Part shown: piece by piece, positions 31,642 through 42,994 of the stretch
How positions within the stretch are numbered: the stretch's first letter is position 1
How the letters are laid out: each line of letters begins with the position of its first letter
Source of the DNA: Erythrophleum ivorense
Lineage: Eukaryota; Streptophyta; Magnoliopsida; Fabales; Fabaceae
Direction: 5' to 3'
Assembly (NCBI GenBank): GCA_026724425.1
Contig: JAIUCV010000090.1
Location: forward strand, 4,154,001-4,218,000
Length of the DNA: 64,000 bases
The notes under the pieces: model-generated
The model's database searches: none
Seen by the model: the letters and a program-made list of their open reading frames with translations, nothing else
Told to the model about the DNA's origin: nothing
Position numbers and translations under genes: made by a program

Positions 31642-33095
31642 ATGAACGGTGTTGCGAGAGGTCGAGGTAGAGGCCGTGGAGGTCCAGCTCCGGGTCAGCA
31701 TGACCTGTTAGCGGGGGTACTGACACAGTTGCTGGCACGTCTTCCGCCAGTGGTTCTGCAGCAGGCTCCGGGTGTTCCTCTGATGCCCGGAGTACCGCCG
31801 GGTGTAGCAGTGTTCAGGCAGCTGGGTACTGCAGTGTGTGGTCAGCCGAGTGCGGCTTTTGTTGGGCAGCATAGGGCTGCAGTGATTGGTCATCCGTCTT
31901 ATCTGGAGATGATGGGACAGATGCAGCGTATCGGGACGCCTTTCTTCGAGGGCGGAGTTGGTCCAGAGGTGGCCGATGAGTGGAGATCGAGATTGGAGCA
32001 AAACTTTTAGTCGATCAGATGTCCAGTGGAGTACCAAGTGGAGTTAGCAGTCCACTATCTGAGTGGTGACGCACACTTGTGGTGGCGGGCCGTTCAGGGC
32101 AGGAGAGCTGTCTGGACTTGGGGCGAGTTTGTGGCGGAGTTTGACGCCAAGTACTTTCCTCAGGAGGCTCGGGACCGACTTCATTTGCGGTTCATTGCAT
32201 TGACGCAGGGAGATCGTTCGGTGCGTGAGTACGACGCTGAGTTCGGCAGGCTAGTGGTGCATATCGGTCTCGGTATAGGCGGTGAGCACGGGTTTGTGCA
32301 GAGGTTCCTTCAGGGGGTTCGCCCGAGTATCAGGACTTAGTGCAGAGGTCGGGTGTACACCACGAGAGCGGAGTTAGTGGAGCTGGTAGCTTCGATTGAG
32401 GAGGACCTTTGCGAGCAGGTTGGTCCGGTGGCGGTGCCGTCTGCAGTTGCTCCAGCTATCCATCCTCGGAGTCAGCAGCAGCAGTGGCAGCAGCGCCGGG
32501 GTTCGAGTGTCGGTTCTGGTTCTGGCAGGGGTGGCAAGCCTGCGCAGAATCAGAAGAGGAGTCGGGAGGAGGTTTCTTCCGGTAGCCGTTTTCCTCGTGG
32601 ATCGTGTTACGGGTGCGGCAGCATGGAGCACCGAGTGTCTAGCTGTCCCAAGAAGGAGGTGCCTCGGGATACTAGAGTGTGTTTCCACTGCGGAGATCCG
32701 GGGCATATTAGGCCGATGTGTCCCAAAATGCAGGGTTTGGCGGTGGCAGCGGTTCAGCCATTAGCGGCTCGACCAGTGACTCAGTTGGCGGCGGTTCAGC
32801 CAGTGGGCCAGTTGGGACGAGTCTACTCTTCGGCAGAGGTCGGCCAGACGAGTCAGGCTGGGCAAATCACAGGTACATCTATTGACTCAGACTTCGTAAT
32901 TTTCTTAAGCTTAAATTGGTTGTTGTTCGTTTGCGATATTTTGCCTGTGATGGAATTAGCAGGGTCTCATAGTTTTAAATGTGTAGGGACCTTGTTAGTC
33001 GGTGGCGTTGAGTCACATGTTTTGTTCGATTCTGGAGCATCTAACTGCTTCATTACTCCGGAGCGGGCCGAGAGTAGTGGCATCCGGAGCAGCGC
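31642..33095 (+). pseudogene. Tekay-like gag and start of protease
   Basis: Starts at ATG 31642. An Arg/Gly-rich N-terminus is followed by a Gag core with YLSGDAHLWWR and FDAKYFPQEARDR (32026-32340). Two CCHC zinc knuckles come next, CYGCGSMEHRVSSC and CFHCGDPGHIRPMC (about 32608-32722), then the protease start with FDSGASNCFITPERA (about 33026-33070). In-frame TAG codons at 32008-32010 and 32338-32340 break it. At about 33095 a stretch present in the sister copy (its VAGGGFLATYG region) is deleted and the frame changes. Gag packages element RNA; the protease would cut the polyprotein. Confidence 0.85.
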
Positions 33096-36000
33096 GATAT
33101 TCAGATTGCGGGGCAGTCGATGCCAGCGGATTTGGTTATTAGTCCGGTGGAGTTGTACGACGTCATTATGGGAATGGACTGATTATCATTTTACCGGGTT
33201 CATCTGGATTGCCACAGAGGTAGAGTGGTTTTCGAGCATGATGGCGGGAGGTTAGTGTTTCAGGGTGTGAGACCGACTTCCGGGAGTTTAGTGATCTCGG
33301 CGATTCAGGCAGAGCAGGTGATTGAGCGGGGCTGCGAGGCCTATTTGGCGACGATCACTATGGCGGAGTCCAGTGGTGAGGTGATCTTTGAGGATATTCG
33401 GGTGGTTCGGGAGTTTCCAGAGGTATTTCAGTCATTGATGGGGTTGCCACCATCTCGGTCAGATCCTTTCACGATTGAGTTAGAGCCGGGGACATCGCCG
33501 ATATCCAAGACGCCTTACAGGATGGCTTCAGCAGAGTTGGCAGAGCTGAAGAAGCAGCTAGAGGACCTTTTGAGTAAGGGGTTCATTCGACCGAGTGATT
33601 CACCGTGGGGAGCACCAGTTCTTTTTATGAAGAAGAAGGATGGGAGTTTCCGGCTGTGTATTGATTACCGGGGACTTAACCGAGTCACTGTGAAGAACAG
33701 GTACCCTCTCCCGAGGATTGACGAGTTGTTGGATCAGCTGAGGGGAGCTACTTGTTTCTCCAAGATAGACTTGGCATCGGGTTATCATCAGATCCCGATA
33801 GATGAGGCTGATATTCGCAAGAATGCTTTCAGGACGATGTATGGGCATTTTGAGTTTGTGGTTATGCCCTTCGGTTTGACGAATGCGTCTGCGGTATTCA
33901 TGAGGTTGATGAACGACGTGTTCATGGAGTATTTAGATGTGTTCATTATCATCTTCATTGACGATATTTTGGTGTATTCGAGGAGTCCTGAGGAGCATGA
34001 GACTCATTTGAGGTTGGTTTTGGAGAAGCTTCGAGAGCAGAAGCTGTATTCTAAGCTAAGCAGGTGTAGTTTCTGGCAGCGAGAGATGGATTTTCTCGGA
34101 CACATTGTTTCTGCAGAGGGAGTGTCTGTAGATCCGGCGAAGATTGAGGCCATCAGGAATTGGGCTAGACCGAGTAGTGCTACTGAGATCAGGAGTTTCC
34201 TTGGTTTAGCAGGTTATTACAGGAGATTCGTCAAGGGTTTTGCAAGTATGGCGCAGCCGATGACGAAGCTGACTTGGAAGGATGTTCCTTTTGTTTGGTC
34301 GCCAGAGTGCGAGGAGAGCTTTGGGAAGCTCAAGGAGTACTTGACTAGTACACCTGTTTTGGCGTTACCCGAGCCAGGGAAGCCTTATGCAGTGTACACT
34401 GATGCTTCAGGAGTTGGTCTGGGTTGTGAGCTGATGCAGGAGGGCAGAGTTATTGTTTACACTTCGAGGCAGTGGCAGGGCAGTGAGCGTAACCGTCCTA
34501 CCCATGATCTTGAGTTGGGAGCGGTGGTCTTTGCACTTAAGATCTGGAGGTCGTATTTGTATGGTGGTTCAGTTCAGATCTTCACTGACCACAAGAGTCT
34601 TCAGCACATTTTTACTCAGCCATTGCTGAATGCGAGACAGACGCGCTGGGTTAAGTTTCTGGCGGATTATGACTTGGAGATTATCTATCTTCCGGGCAAG
34701 GCTAACCTAGTGGCGGATGCTTTGAGTCGACGGAGGTGTGATTCGGCTTTAGAGCAGGATGTAGAGGCATTGGTGAGCGAGATTAGCACTTTGCACCTTT
34801 GTGCTATTTCGTAGGAGCCTTTGGGCTTAGAGGCAGTTGATCAGGCAGATTTGTTGAGCAGGATCAGAGTGGCTCAGGAGAGTGATCAGAGTCTGATTGA
34901 TGCATCACGAGTACCGAGTTATGAGTATCAGGTATCTGAGAACGGGACTATTCTGGTTCGTGGACGGGTTTGTGTACCTAAGCTTGAGGAGTTGAGGCAG
35001 CAGATTCGGAGAGAGGCTCATTCGAGCAAGTTTTCGATTCATCTAGGGGCGACCAAGATGTACCATGATCTCAAGAGGTATTATCATTGGGTTGGGATGA
35101 AGAGAGATGTGGCTGATTGGGTTGCGAGATGCAACACATGTTCTTTGGTGAAGGCTGAGCATCAGGTTCCGGGTGGTCTTTTGCAGAGCTTACCCATTCC
35201 AGAGTGGAAGTGGGACAGGATCACGATGGATTTCGTGGTTGGGCTACCTGTTTCGAGGACTCATGATGCCATTTCGGTTATCGTGGATCGGTTGACCAAG
35301 TCAGCACATTTCTTGGCCATCAAGAAGACAGATGGAGCTGCTATTTTGGCTAGGAAGTTTGTGCGGGAGATTGTGAGGCTGCATGAAGTGCCAGCCAGTA
35401 TTGTGTCAGACCGAGATCCGAGATTTGCCTCAGAGTTTTGGAGGGCATTTCAGACTGAGATGGGCACTAAGGTGCACATGAGTACGACATATCATCCGCA
35501 TACAGATGGGCAGTCAGAGAGGACTATTCAGACTTTGGAGGATCTGTTGAGGATGTGTGTGCTAGATTGGGGTGGTCATTGGGCGGATCACTTGAGCTTG
35601 GTTGAGTTTGCTTACAACAACAGCTTCCAGGCGAGTATTGGCATGGCTCCTTTCGAGGCTTTGTATGGGAGGCCATGTAGGACACCTTTATGCTGGACCC
35701 AAGTGGGGGAGCACAGCATTTATGGAGCTACTTATGTTCAGGAGACGACACAGAAGATTCGTGTTGTGAGGCTGAACATGAAGGAAGCTCAGGATAAACA
35801 GAAGAGCTACGCATATAGACGCAGACGAGAGCTTGAGTTTCAGGTTGGAGATAGAGTGTATCTCAAGAAGGCGATGTTGAGGGGTTTTAACAGATCCAAC
35901 GCATAGAACAAGCTGAGTCCGCGTTTTATGGGTCCGTTTCCGGTTGTGGAGCGAGTTTGACCGTTGGCGTACAGATTGGAGTTACCTCTGATTATGAGAG

Positions 36001-36235
36001 CCTTTCACAAGGTGTTTCACGTATTGATGCTGATGAAGTGTCTTTATCCTTCAGAGGAGTTGGTGGTTAAGATTCCAGAGGATCTTCAGCCAGATTTGAC
36101 AGTTCCGGCAGTGGACTTGTGGGAACAAGAGGATACCGTTGCTGAGAGTTTTATGGACTTGTGGCTGTATAGAGTAGGAGACTTGGGAGCCAGAGGCAAA
36201 GATGAAGTTGAAGTTCATGAAGTGGTTCGACAAGC
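33096..36235 (+). pseudogene. Tekay-like pol: protease end, reverse transcriptase, RNase H, integrase, chromodomain relic
   Basis: One frame runs through the whole region. RT: LCIDYRGLNRVTVKNRYPLP, GYHQIPI, MPFGLTNA and IIIFIDDILVYS (FIDD catalytic box, about 33958). RNase H: YTDASGVGLG and FTDHKSLQHIF. Integrase: HLGATKMYHDLKRYYH..CNTCSLVK zinc site, then DDE residues in MDFVVGLP, SDRDPRF and DGQSERT. The end keeps MRAFHKVFHV, and a chromodomain relic in another frame ends in a WEPEAKM..KF..WFDKQ pattern (about 36170-36235). Breaks: TGA 33180-33182, TAG 34812-34814, TAG 35904-35906, TGA 35958-35960, and a frameshift near 36115. The enzymatic motifs look intact between the breaks. Confidence 0.88.
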
Positions 36236-36479
36236 AGGTCGTGGAGTGACCTTCTTTCGTCTTTGTGGCTTTGTTTTTGGTTTAGCTTGCGAGCTTTGTT
36301 GTTCTTGTTTTGGTTTACGTTGTAAAGACATACATTTTTGAGATTTATGAGATGGAGTTTTTCCTCATTATCTGTGTTATTAAATGTTGTCTTGGATGTT
36401 ACACGTGTTGACCAGTTTGGTCGTGAGACAGTTTCAATCTTATTGTTATAGGCGTTTAAGAATTTTTCTCTAAGGGCTG

Positions 36480-36720
36480 CGGTCCTGAATAACTCATTAC
36501 ATTTTGGAGACGTTTGTTCTCTGGCAGACTTACCTGAGTGTCGTGGCTTCAGTGTGAGTAGCTTATCTGAGTGCCGTGGCTTCGGTATAGGCGATGGCAG
36601 GCGCATCTGGGAGGCCATGGCCCCAGTTTGGGTAGTTGCAGACTTGTTTGGGAGGCCGTGGCCCCAATACAAGTGGTTTGGTTGAGACTTATTTGGTAGG
36701 CCGTGGCCCCAATATGAGTG
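36480..36720 (+). repeat. 3' UTR subrepeats of the Tekay-like element
   Basis: Units of GAGGCCGTGGCCCCAATA and GACTTATTTG-type sequence in irregular tandem, homologous to the array at 24120-24590. Confidence 0.65.
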
Positions 36721-36886
36721 TTTGGATAATGAGTTAAGAGAAAGATGTCTTGGAACGTGCGTATACATAAGATTGAGTGTGAGCCTCGGGGATCATGTGA
36801 GGATCTCCAGTGTTGTGACCTTGCGAGGTCGGGTTTTGGTCTTGCGAGACGTGTGTTGTGTTGGGATTCGAGGTCGAATCCAGTTT

Positions 36887-36899
36887 AGTGGGGGAGAGT
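36887..36899 (+). promoter_or_regulatory. Polypurine tract
   Basis: AGTGGGGGAGAGT directly before the 3' LTR; primes plus-strand DNA synthesis in LTR elements. Confidence 0.85.
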
Positions 36900-37962
36900 T
36901 GTAACATCCGTAAACCAAAGAAGTGAAAATTTCGTAAGGTGTCGATCGACGAATTTCCGGTTTGTTTGCGAATTTCCGGTTTGATTTAAGTCACTGTTTT
37001 GGGTCGGTTAAGGGCGGAAACCCTTGTTTCGCGAGTTAAAAAAGGTGTGGCCGCCTGGTTTTTGTCGTGTAGCGACATTAGAGAAGAGAAAAGTGGCGAT
37101 TGGAAGGGTTCTTGAGCAAAATCCGAGTTATATGTGTTGAATCGAAGTGCCGTTCGTGTTTTCTTGCTGTTCATCTCTTGTTCTCTCTTCTCAATCCGAA
37201 ATCAAGGTGAGTGCGTGACCGTGGACTTGGAATTTCTAGATCTAGATTGTTAGATTGATGAGTTGATAAGTTTTTGTTGTTTTTCGTGAGTATGAGATGA
37301 TAATTGTGGTGTTTGATCGTGTCTTGTGTGATTTTGGTGATGATTCAGTGTTTTTGGTGTTGTATCATCGCATTCGGATTCACCAGAGAATCGGGTGTCG
37401 AGCGACACCAATCTGGTGACGGTCGACACCGATGACTGGTTCGAGTTGGTTAATCGATTTAATTGAAGTTAATGGTTTAATCCGGTTTAGTGGATTTAAT
37501 TGATTTAAGTGGTTATTTGGTTGATTTAATTAATTATTTTCGGATTAATAATTAATTAAGATTATTATTTAATTATGAGAATTATTTAATAATTATTTGG
37601 AAATATTTAAAATGTGGAAAAATATTTAATAATTGTGGAAAAATTATTTAAAATATTTTAATTGTCTAAAAATTGCGTAATTTTCCTGTGGGCAGAGTGA
37701 TCGACTCACTAAGTATTTATGATAATACTTACGCATCTCTTTTCCTGTGATGCAGGTAAAAGTAAAGTGTGATTGCGGAATCAAGGCCGGAGAAGAGGAT
37801 GATAGGACTTTTATGTTTATTGAATTGTTTAAGTTGTTAGACTTATTTAATTATTGTTTTGCTTCCGCTGATTATTGTTGACTGATTTATTATTTATTTA
37901 ATGGTTTAAGACTTCCGCTAGAATTGTTTTAAAACAAAAAAACAAAAAGCTTGGTTGTTTCA
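36900..37962 (+). repeat. 3' LTR of the full-length Tekay-like element
   Basis: Close to the 5' LTR (a few percent different by eye) but lacks some bases in the first palindrome cluster (near 36940), leaving only GGTGTCGATCGACG. The hairpin is retained at 37711-37730. Confidence 0.92.
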
Positions 37963-37967
37963 GATTT

Positions 37968-39297
37968 GATCATGTTTGAATTTTACAAAATTTTACTGGA
38001 TACCAGAAAGAAATTTAAGTATAATTTCTTAAGTTTGAAAATAAGAATTTTAAAGCTTTGATACATTGACTTGTATTTGGTTATTTTTCTCGACCAAACA
38101 TCTACGATAGTTTTTGTTTGTTTAATGTTATATAGACTTCATAGTTAGACTTCATATTTAGACTTCATAGTTAGACTTTATAGTTAAACTTTATATTTTC
38201 AAATATAACAAGTATTCAAGTCCTAGTTTGCATCATAATCTATCTTGAATCTTATATTTGGTTGTTTTGTGAATTAATCACGACACTGTAGGTTAAAGGC
38301 ATTGAGTCTTGATTCTTAAACTTTGGAGTATCTGAGTAGACTTCAATGTGAAGTCTAAACGGCCTAAATAGACTTCACATGTAGACTTTCCCAAAAGTCA
38401 AGCGAAAGTCAATTGCAAAACTAATCTTTTTGTTCAGTAGACTTCAGGGATAGACTTCACAAACAAAATATTTGGTTGATCAATTGCAAAAACTAAACTA
38501 TTAGACTTCAGCGGTAAGTCTTCAAAATAGACTTCATAATGAAGTCTACCCCGTATTTTTTGTTTTCAAAAGATTTCGAAATAGACTTCACAATGAAGTC
38601 TACTCTCCAAAATTTTGTGAAAGTCAATTGCAAAACTAACATGTTCGTTGACCAGTAGACTTCACAATAAAGTCTACTTTGCTACAAATATGTGAAATTC
38701 ATTCAGATCGACCGGATTTTTACCTTGCCGTGATCTTAAGTTACGTTGACGGCCAAGAACTTCCATTTAGAGCTTTAGCAAACTTCCCCAACTGTTAGAA
38801 TGATCTCTCACACCGATAATGGCAAGATCTAAGAACATAACCTTTGAAAAGATGAAAATGTGAGTTTTTGGGGTGAAAATGGAGAAGAAATTGAAGAATA
38901 TAAGTTTATGAGATGATAGAATGAGTTTGTAGATATGTTTGAAGCGGAAATCATGCATTCAAAGCTTGATTTCGGTTGAGCTTGGTTGTTGCATGAATTG
39001 ATGGTGATGACATTTTCGTGAATAAGTGAAGAAGATGAGGTTTCTTTGGACATTTGATTTTCGTAATAGACTTCACGGATAGACTTCACGGGAAAAATTA
39101 ATGGCATTTTCGTTATTACGTAAAATGTAAAAAAAAATACATTTTGCAATGGGGTTACTTTTGCAATTGATCCTAATTCTTGGTCTATTTTTGAAACTGA
39201 CCCATAATTATATATAAAAAATGAAAAATTTGGGCCCCTAATGTCATGGGCCATGGGGGCGCCGCATCTCTCGCCCCCCTATCTAAGCCCGGCACTG
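37968..39297. repeat. TAGACTTCA/TGAAGTCTA motif region (right part)
   Basis: Dozens of TAGACTTCA and its complement, often as inverted pairs a few bases apart (for example about 38336-38356, 38529-38549 and 38583-38602). No coding region is convincing. The minus-strand end CAGTGCCGGGCTTAG (39283-39297) resembles a hAT-type terminus and marks where this DNA joins the phytocyanin pseudogene. Confidence 0.6.
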
Positions 39298-40120
39298 AGA
39301 GCAGCGACGAAGGAAGCAGAAGAAGAAACTGCGTTGTTTGGAGTTTCCTGAGATGGATTAGGCATAGGTGCTTGGGTCATCTCAAATGTTCCCGTCACAG
39401 GCGGAGAAGTAGCGGATTCCGCCAAGGGAGACAGGGCTGGAGACGGCGGTGATGGTACTGTGGTGTTGTTGTTGCCGCTTCTATCAGCCATGACGATGAC
39501 CACGAGCTTTTCTTGCAGTTGTCTTTGTTTCCGCTGATGAAGTAGTATGGTCCATAGTGGGTTAGCGCGAATGAAGTTTTACCGTTGGCGAATTTGGCTG
39601 TTGGTGCGTCTGTGTTGCAGCTGTTGTAAGTATCTCTTGTGACCAGGGTCGGGCCTGAGAATTCTTGGGTCTAATTCAGAATTTAATTTTGAGACCCCAA
39701 AATTAGATTTATTTGTGTTTTGTAAGCTAAAATAAAAATAAAATAAAATATTAGATTTTAAAATTTTCAGAAAAAGAGCTGAGGCCTCATTCAAAAGAAT
39801 TGTTTGAATGGGCTCAGGCCCGACTCTGCTTGTGACTTGGAGCACTGAATCTTGGTTTGGCTGGTAGAAGAACACTGCAATTGTATACGTTTTTGGTGTG
39901 TGACATGTGAATGAAAACTATGGATATGGTTCTTAGTAATTTGTGGAAACTTACGCAGAGAGTCGCCGATTTGGAGCCTGCTCTGTTCTGCCCATTGGCT
40001 GTAAACTTGAGAACCGGAAGGGACAGTCCAACCATTTGCACCACCCACCGAAAACTCTCTAGCGTAGGCTTTGTTAACGATCATGAACATACACATGAGA
40101 CCGAGCCCACGAAGGATCAT
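39279..40120 (-). pseudogene. Early nodulin-like (phytocyanin) pseudogene, ENODL14-like
   Basis: Exon 1 (39955-40120) encodes a signal peptide (MILRGLGLMCMFMIV..AYA) and REFSVGGANGWTVPSG. A GTAAGT donor follows. Exon 2 starts at 39874 after TTGCAG with FFYQPNQDSVLQVT, is split by a 185-bp MITE, and resumes with the SCNTDAPTAKFANGKTSF and GPYYFISG blocks. After DNCKK a small deletion shifts the frame; the Pro/Ser-rich stalk MADRSGNNNTT..SPPVTGTFEM continues to a stop at 39279. The hydrophobic GPI-signal tail expected in this family is missing, replaced by transposon-like DNA. Known role: plasma-membrane arabinogalactan-like phytocyanin, usually without copper. This copy is inactive. Confidence 0.82.
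39644..39828. mobile_element. hAT-type MITE, 185 bp, target duplication CTTGTGAC
   Basis: Terminal inverted repeats CAGGGTCGGGCCTGAG and CTCAGGCCCGACTCTG match at 15 of 16 bases. An exact 8-bp duplication CTTGTGAC flanks it (39636-39643 and 39829-39836). Eight-base duplications and CAGGG ends are hallmarks of hAT elements. It has no coding capacity. Confidence 0.93.
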
Positions 40121-40507
40121 GTTTTAAACCATTTCTTAATCTGAAAAAAATAAGGAGAAGAAAAAGCGATGTGAAATCAAAAGGTGCTAGGAGATGTATG
40201 TGAATTTAGCATGTTTTGATGAGACACGATGAAAGGTATGATTGGGTTTATATAGGGTGAGGTTTTTGAGGAGATGTTGCAAATAAGCTTTTTGATGTCT
40301 TTCTCATATTCTAAGCAAAGCATAAATATCTGCTTTCAAGTTTCAAGAAGTGTTTTTTTTTTTTTTCAGTTTTGGAATCTCATGTTCCTTGCTTCCTTGT
40401 GAAGGGCTTTTGTTCCTTGCTTCCCGCATCTTTTTAAAACTATATTTTTGATAAGGATGTTAAAAGAACAAGAGAGATTTCACAAACAAAAAGTTCCAAG
40501 TTAAAAG

Positions 40508-40621
40508 TATAGAGTATATAAGGAAATGTTGATATGAAATTGATATGTAATTATGTCTAAACCTAATGTGTCTCTCTTGTAATCTCCTTTATGGTATATC
40601 AATTCAACCATTTACCTTACA
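40508..40621 (+). repeat. 5' LTR of the copia element
   Basis: Ends CTTACA immediately before TGGTATCAGAGC. Compared with the 3' copy it has lost TATACCCTGTACATCATTC-type sequence between short direct repeats. Confidence 0.8.
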
Positions 40622-40755
40622 TGGTATCAGAGCAGAGATACCTGCATATATAAAAAAAAAAATTTATTTTTCAGCCGCCCCCTTCCTTCCCAACTCTTGC
40701 TCAACCATCATCTTCTTCCTCAACATCGCAACAACAAAACTCAGACAGAGGCAAT

Positions 40756-42558
40756 TTGGGCCTCTCCAACTCTCAAGGCCCATCAACCAATCCCAATCCT
40801 TCCCCACATTTAAGCCCACACGAAACAGACCCACCTGATATTAGCTCCAGCCAAAACATGCCGTCTTCTTCCTCCTCGACGTCTCACTCATCAAATCCGC
40901 CTCCCTCACCAAATCACCAGCCACAAAATCAACCTGAACCACCACCACAACCACCATTAAATGTCCATCAGATGCAAACCCGAGCCAAAAATAACATTAC
41001 AAAACCAAAAACCCGATTTTCACTTAATGCCTCCACCAGACCAGTTATTCCGACCACCCTAAATCAGGCCTTGAGGGATGAGAAATGGCGTAATGCACTG
41101 TCGTCTGAGTTTAATGCTGTGACTCGTAATGGGACTTTTGATTTGATTCCCCCATCGCAAGATCAAAATGTTCTCACTACAAAATGGATTTATACACTCA
41201 AGTATCTTCCTAATGGTTTCCTTGATAGGTAAAAAGCGAGATTGGTGGCGCGTGGGTTCAATCAACAATATGGCTTGGATTATTCAGAGACTTTCAGTCC
41301 TGTAATCAAATCCACCACGATTCGTGTGGTCCTTGAACATGCGGTTCGATATTCATGGCCAATTTGTCAATTGGATGTGTATAACGCGTTTCTTCAGGGC
41401 TCATTGACGGACAAAGTGTACGTGACACAGCCGCCAGGGTTTATTGACAAATATCGACCAGATTATGTGTGTAAGCTCAACAAAGCCCTTTACGGGCTAA
41501 AACAAGCTCCTCGCGCCTGGTATGAAGAACTCAAATTTCTTATCTCTGCTGGTTTCCGTAACTCTGTGGCGGATACTTCACTCTTTACTTATCATCATGG
41601 GAGAGATATTGTCTATATCTTGGTGTATGTTGATGATATAGTTGTAACAGGAAGCAGCCAAGCGGTTGTCAACAAAGTCACCACTGCTCTTGGTTCCCGC
41701 TTCTCTATCAAGGACCCTGGTCCATTGAGCTATTTCCTCGGCATTAAGGCTACACGCTCCTTTGCTGGGCTCCACCTTATGCAGCGGAAGTATGTACTTG
41801 ACCTCCTAGCCAAGACAAAGATGTTGAATGCAAAGCCTGTTTCCACTCCCATGGCTCCTCATCCGAAACTCTCTGCTACATCAGGCAACCCCATGTCCAA
41901 TCCGAGTGAATACAGAATGGTGATTGGGAGTTTACAGTATCTTGCATTCACAAGGCCTGACATTGCCTTCGCTGTGAATAAATTGTCCCAATTTATGCAC
42001 TCTCCCACGGATGAGCACTGGCAGGCTGCCAAGCGCATTCTGCGCTACCTTGCTGGAACGGCTTCTCATAGTATCTTCTTGCGCGCTAAATCTCCACTCA
42101 CCTTACACGCATACTCTGATGCAGATTGGGCAGGGGATGTTGATGATTATGTATCCACAAATTCATATATCCTCTATCTTGGCTCCACTCCAATTTCATG
42201 GTCTTCCAAGAAACAAAAAGGTGTGGCAAGATCTTCTACCGAGGCAGAGTATAGAGCCGTCGCGAACACTGCTGCTGAACTGCGATGGGTCTGCTCTCTT
42301 CTCTCTGATCTTGGCATTCAAATCCCATCTATACCGGTGATATATTGTGACAACGTTGGTGCCACATACTTGAGTGCAAACCCAGTATTTCATTCTCGAA
42401 TGAAACATCTTGCACTTGATTACCCCTTTGTTCGTGACAATGTTCAATTTGGAGCTGTTCGAGTGTCTCACATCTCTACAAATGATCAGCTAGCGGATGC
42501 TTTAACCAAACGTTGTCTCGTGCACGATTCAATGAGCTTTACAGCAAGATTGGCGTAA
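40756..42558 (+). pseudogene. Copia reverse transcriptase-RNase H
   Basis: A Ser/Pro-rich linker (40756-40970) precedes HQMQTRAKNNITKPK, the usual lead-in to copia RT. An in-frame TAA at 41230-41232 interrupts, then 438 codons are open. RT shows VARGFNQQYGLDYSETFSPV, QLDVYNAFLQG, the catalytic YVDD at 41626-41637 and KALYGLKQAPRAWY. RNase H shows YSDADWAGD, RSSTEAEYRA and YCDN, and ADALTK near the end. Apart from the TAA and the loss of upstream domains the sequence is well kept, so the deletion may be recent or the element was moved in trans. Confidence 0.85.
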
Positions 42559-42585
42559 TAAAGGTCCCTTCATCTTGAGGGGGCA

Positions 42586-42720
42586 TATAGAGTATATAAT
42601 GAAATGTTGATATGAAATTGATATGTAATTATGTCTAAACCTAATATCTCTCTCTTGTAATCTCCTTTATATACCCTGTACATCATTCTATGGTATATCA
42701 ATTCAACCATTTACCTTACA
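42586..42720 (+). repeat. 3' LTR of the copia element
   Basis: Starts after TTGAGGGGGCA and ends CTTACA. It lies 275 bases from the stop codon of the COBRA-like gene on the opposite strand and could influence its 3' end. Confidence 0.8.
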
Positions 42721-42994
42721 AAAATACTAAGATCTTCTTCATGTCAAAAAAAAAAACCGACATTGTTCTGAGCTTTCGGATCATCAAAGAACAAACAGAC
42801 ACATGAACAATTTTATAGACCAAACAAAAGTATTAATACATCATGTCCATTTTTTCCATTATAGATCATTTATATTACACAGATTTTTCCACATCTGCTC
42901 CTTTTGATCCTTCCTCTGTCCAGCAACAGCGTCAAAACACCAATCTTTAAAAGTCGAAGAAACTGATCCATAATGCTGACGTTTAGTTATGTCT

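Larger units (their letters stand above)
30390..37962 (+). mobile_element. Full-length Tekay/Del-like Ty3 chromovirus, target duplication GATTT
   Basis: GATTT at 30385-30389 and 37963-37967 bounds the element. It has a 5' LTR (30390-31494), a Met-type primer site, gag, pol, chromodomain relic, 3' UTR repeats, a polypurine tract and a 3' LTR (36900-37962). All structural parts are present, but gag and pol carry stops and frameshifts. Its insertion split the TAGACTTCA repeat region. The order protease-RT-RNase H-integrase-chromodomain places it in the Ty3 chromovirus group; Tekay/Del is my best clade guess from the integrase and chromodomain residues. Confidence 0.92.
40508..42720 (+). mobile_element. 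Deleted Ty1/copia element with very short LTRs
   Basis: LTRs of 114 bp (40508-40621) and 135 bp (42586-42720) share TATAGAGTATATAA...CTTACA; the left one lacks about 21 bases. The primer site TGGTATCAGAGC follows the left LTR (40622-40633), and a purine run TTGAGGGGGC precedes the right one. The 2-kb interior holds only RT and RNase H; gag, protease and integrase are gone. No exact target duplication is visible (AAAAG versus AAAAT). The short LTRs suggest the Ale/Retrofit group. Confidence 0.85.
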
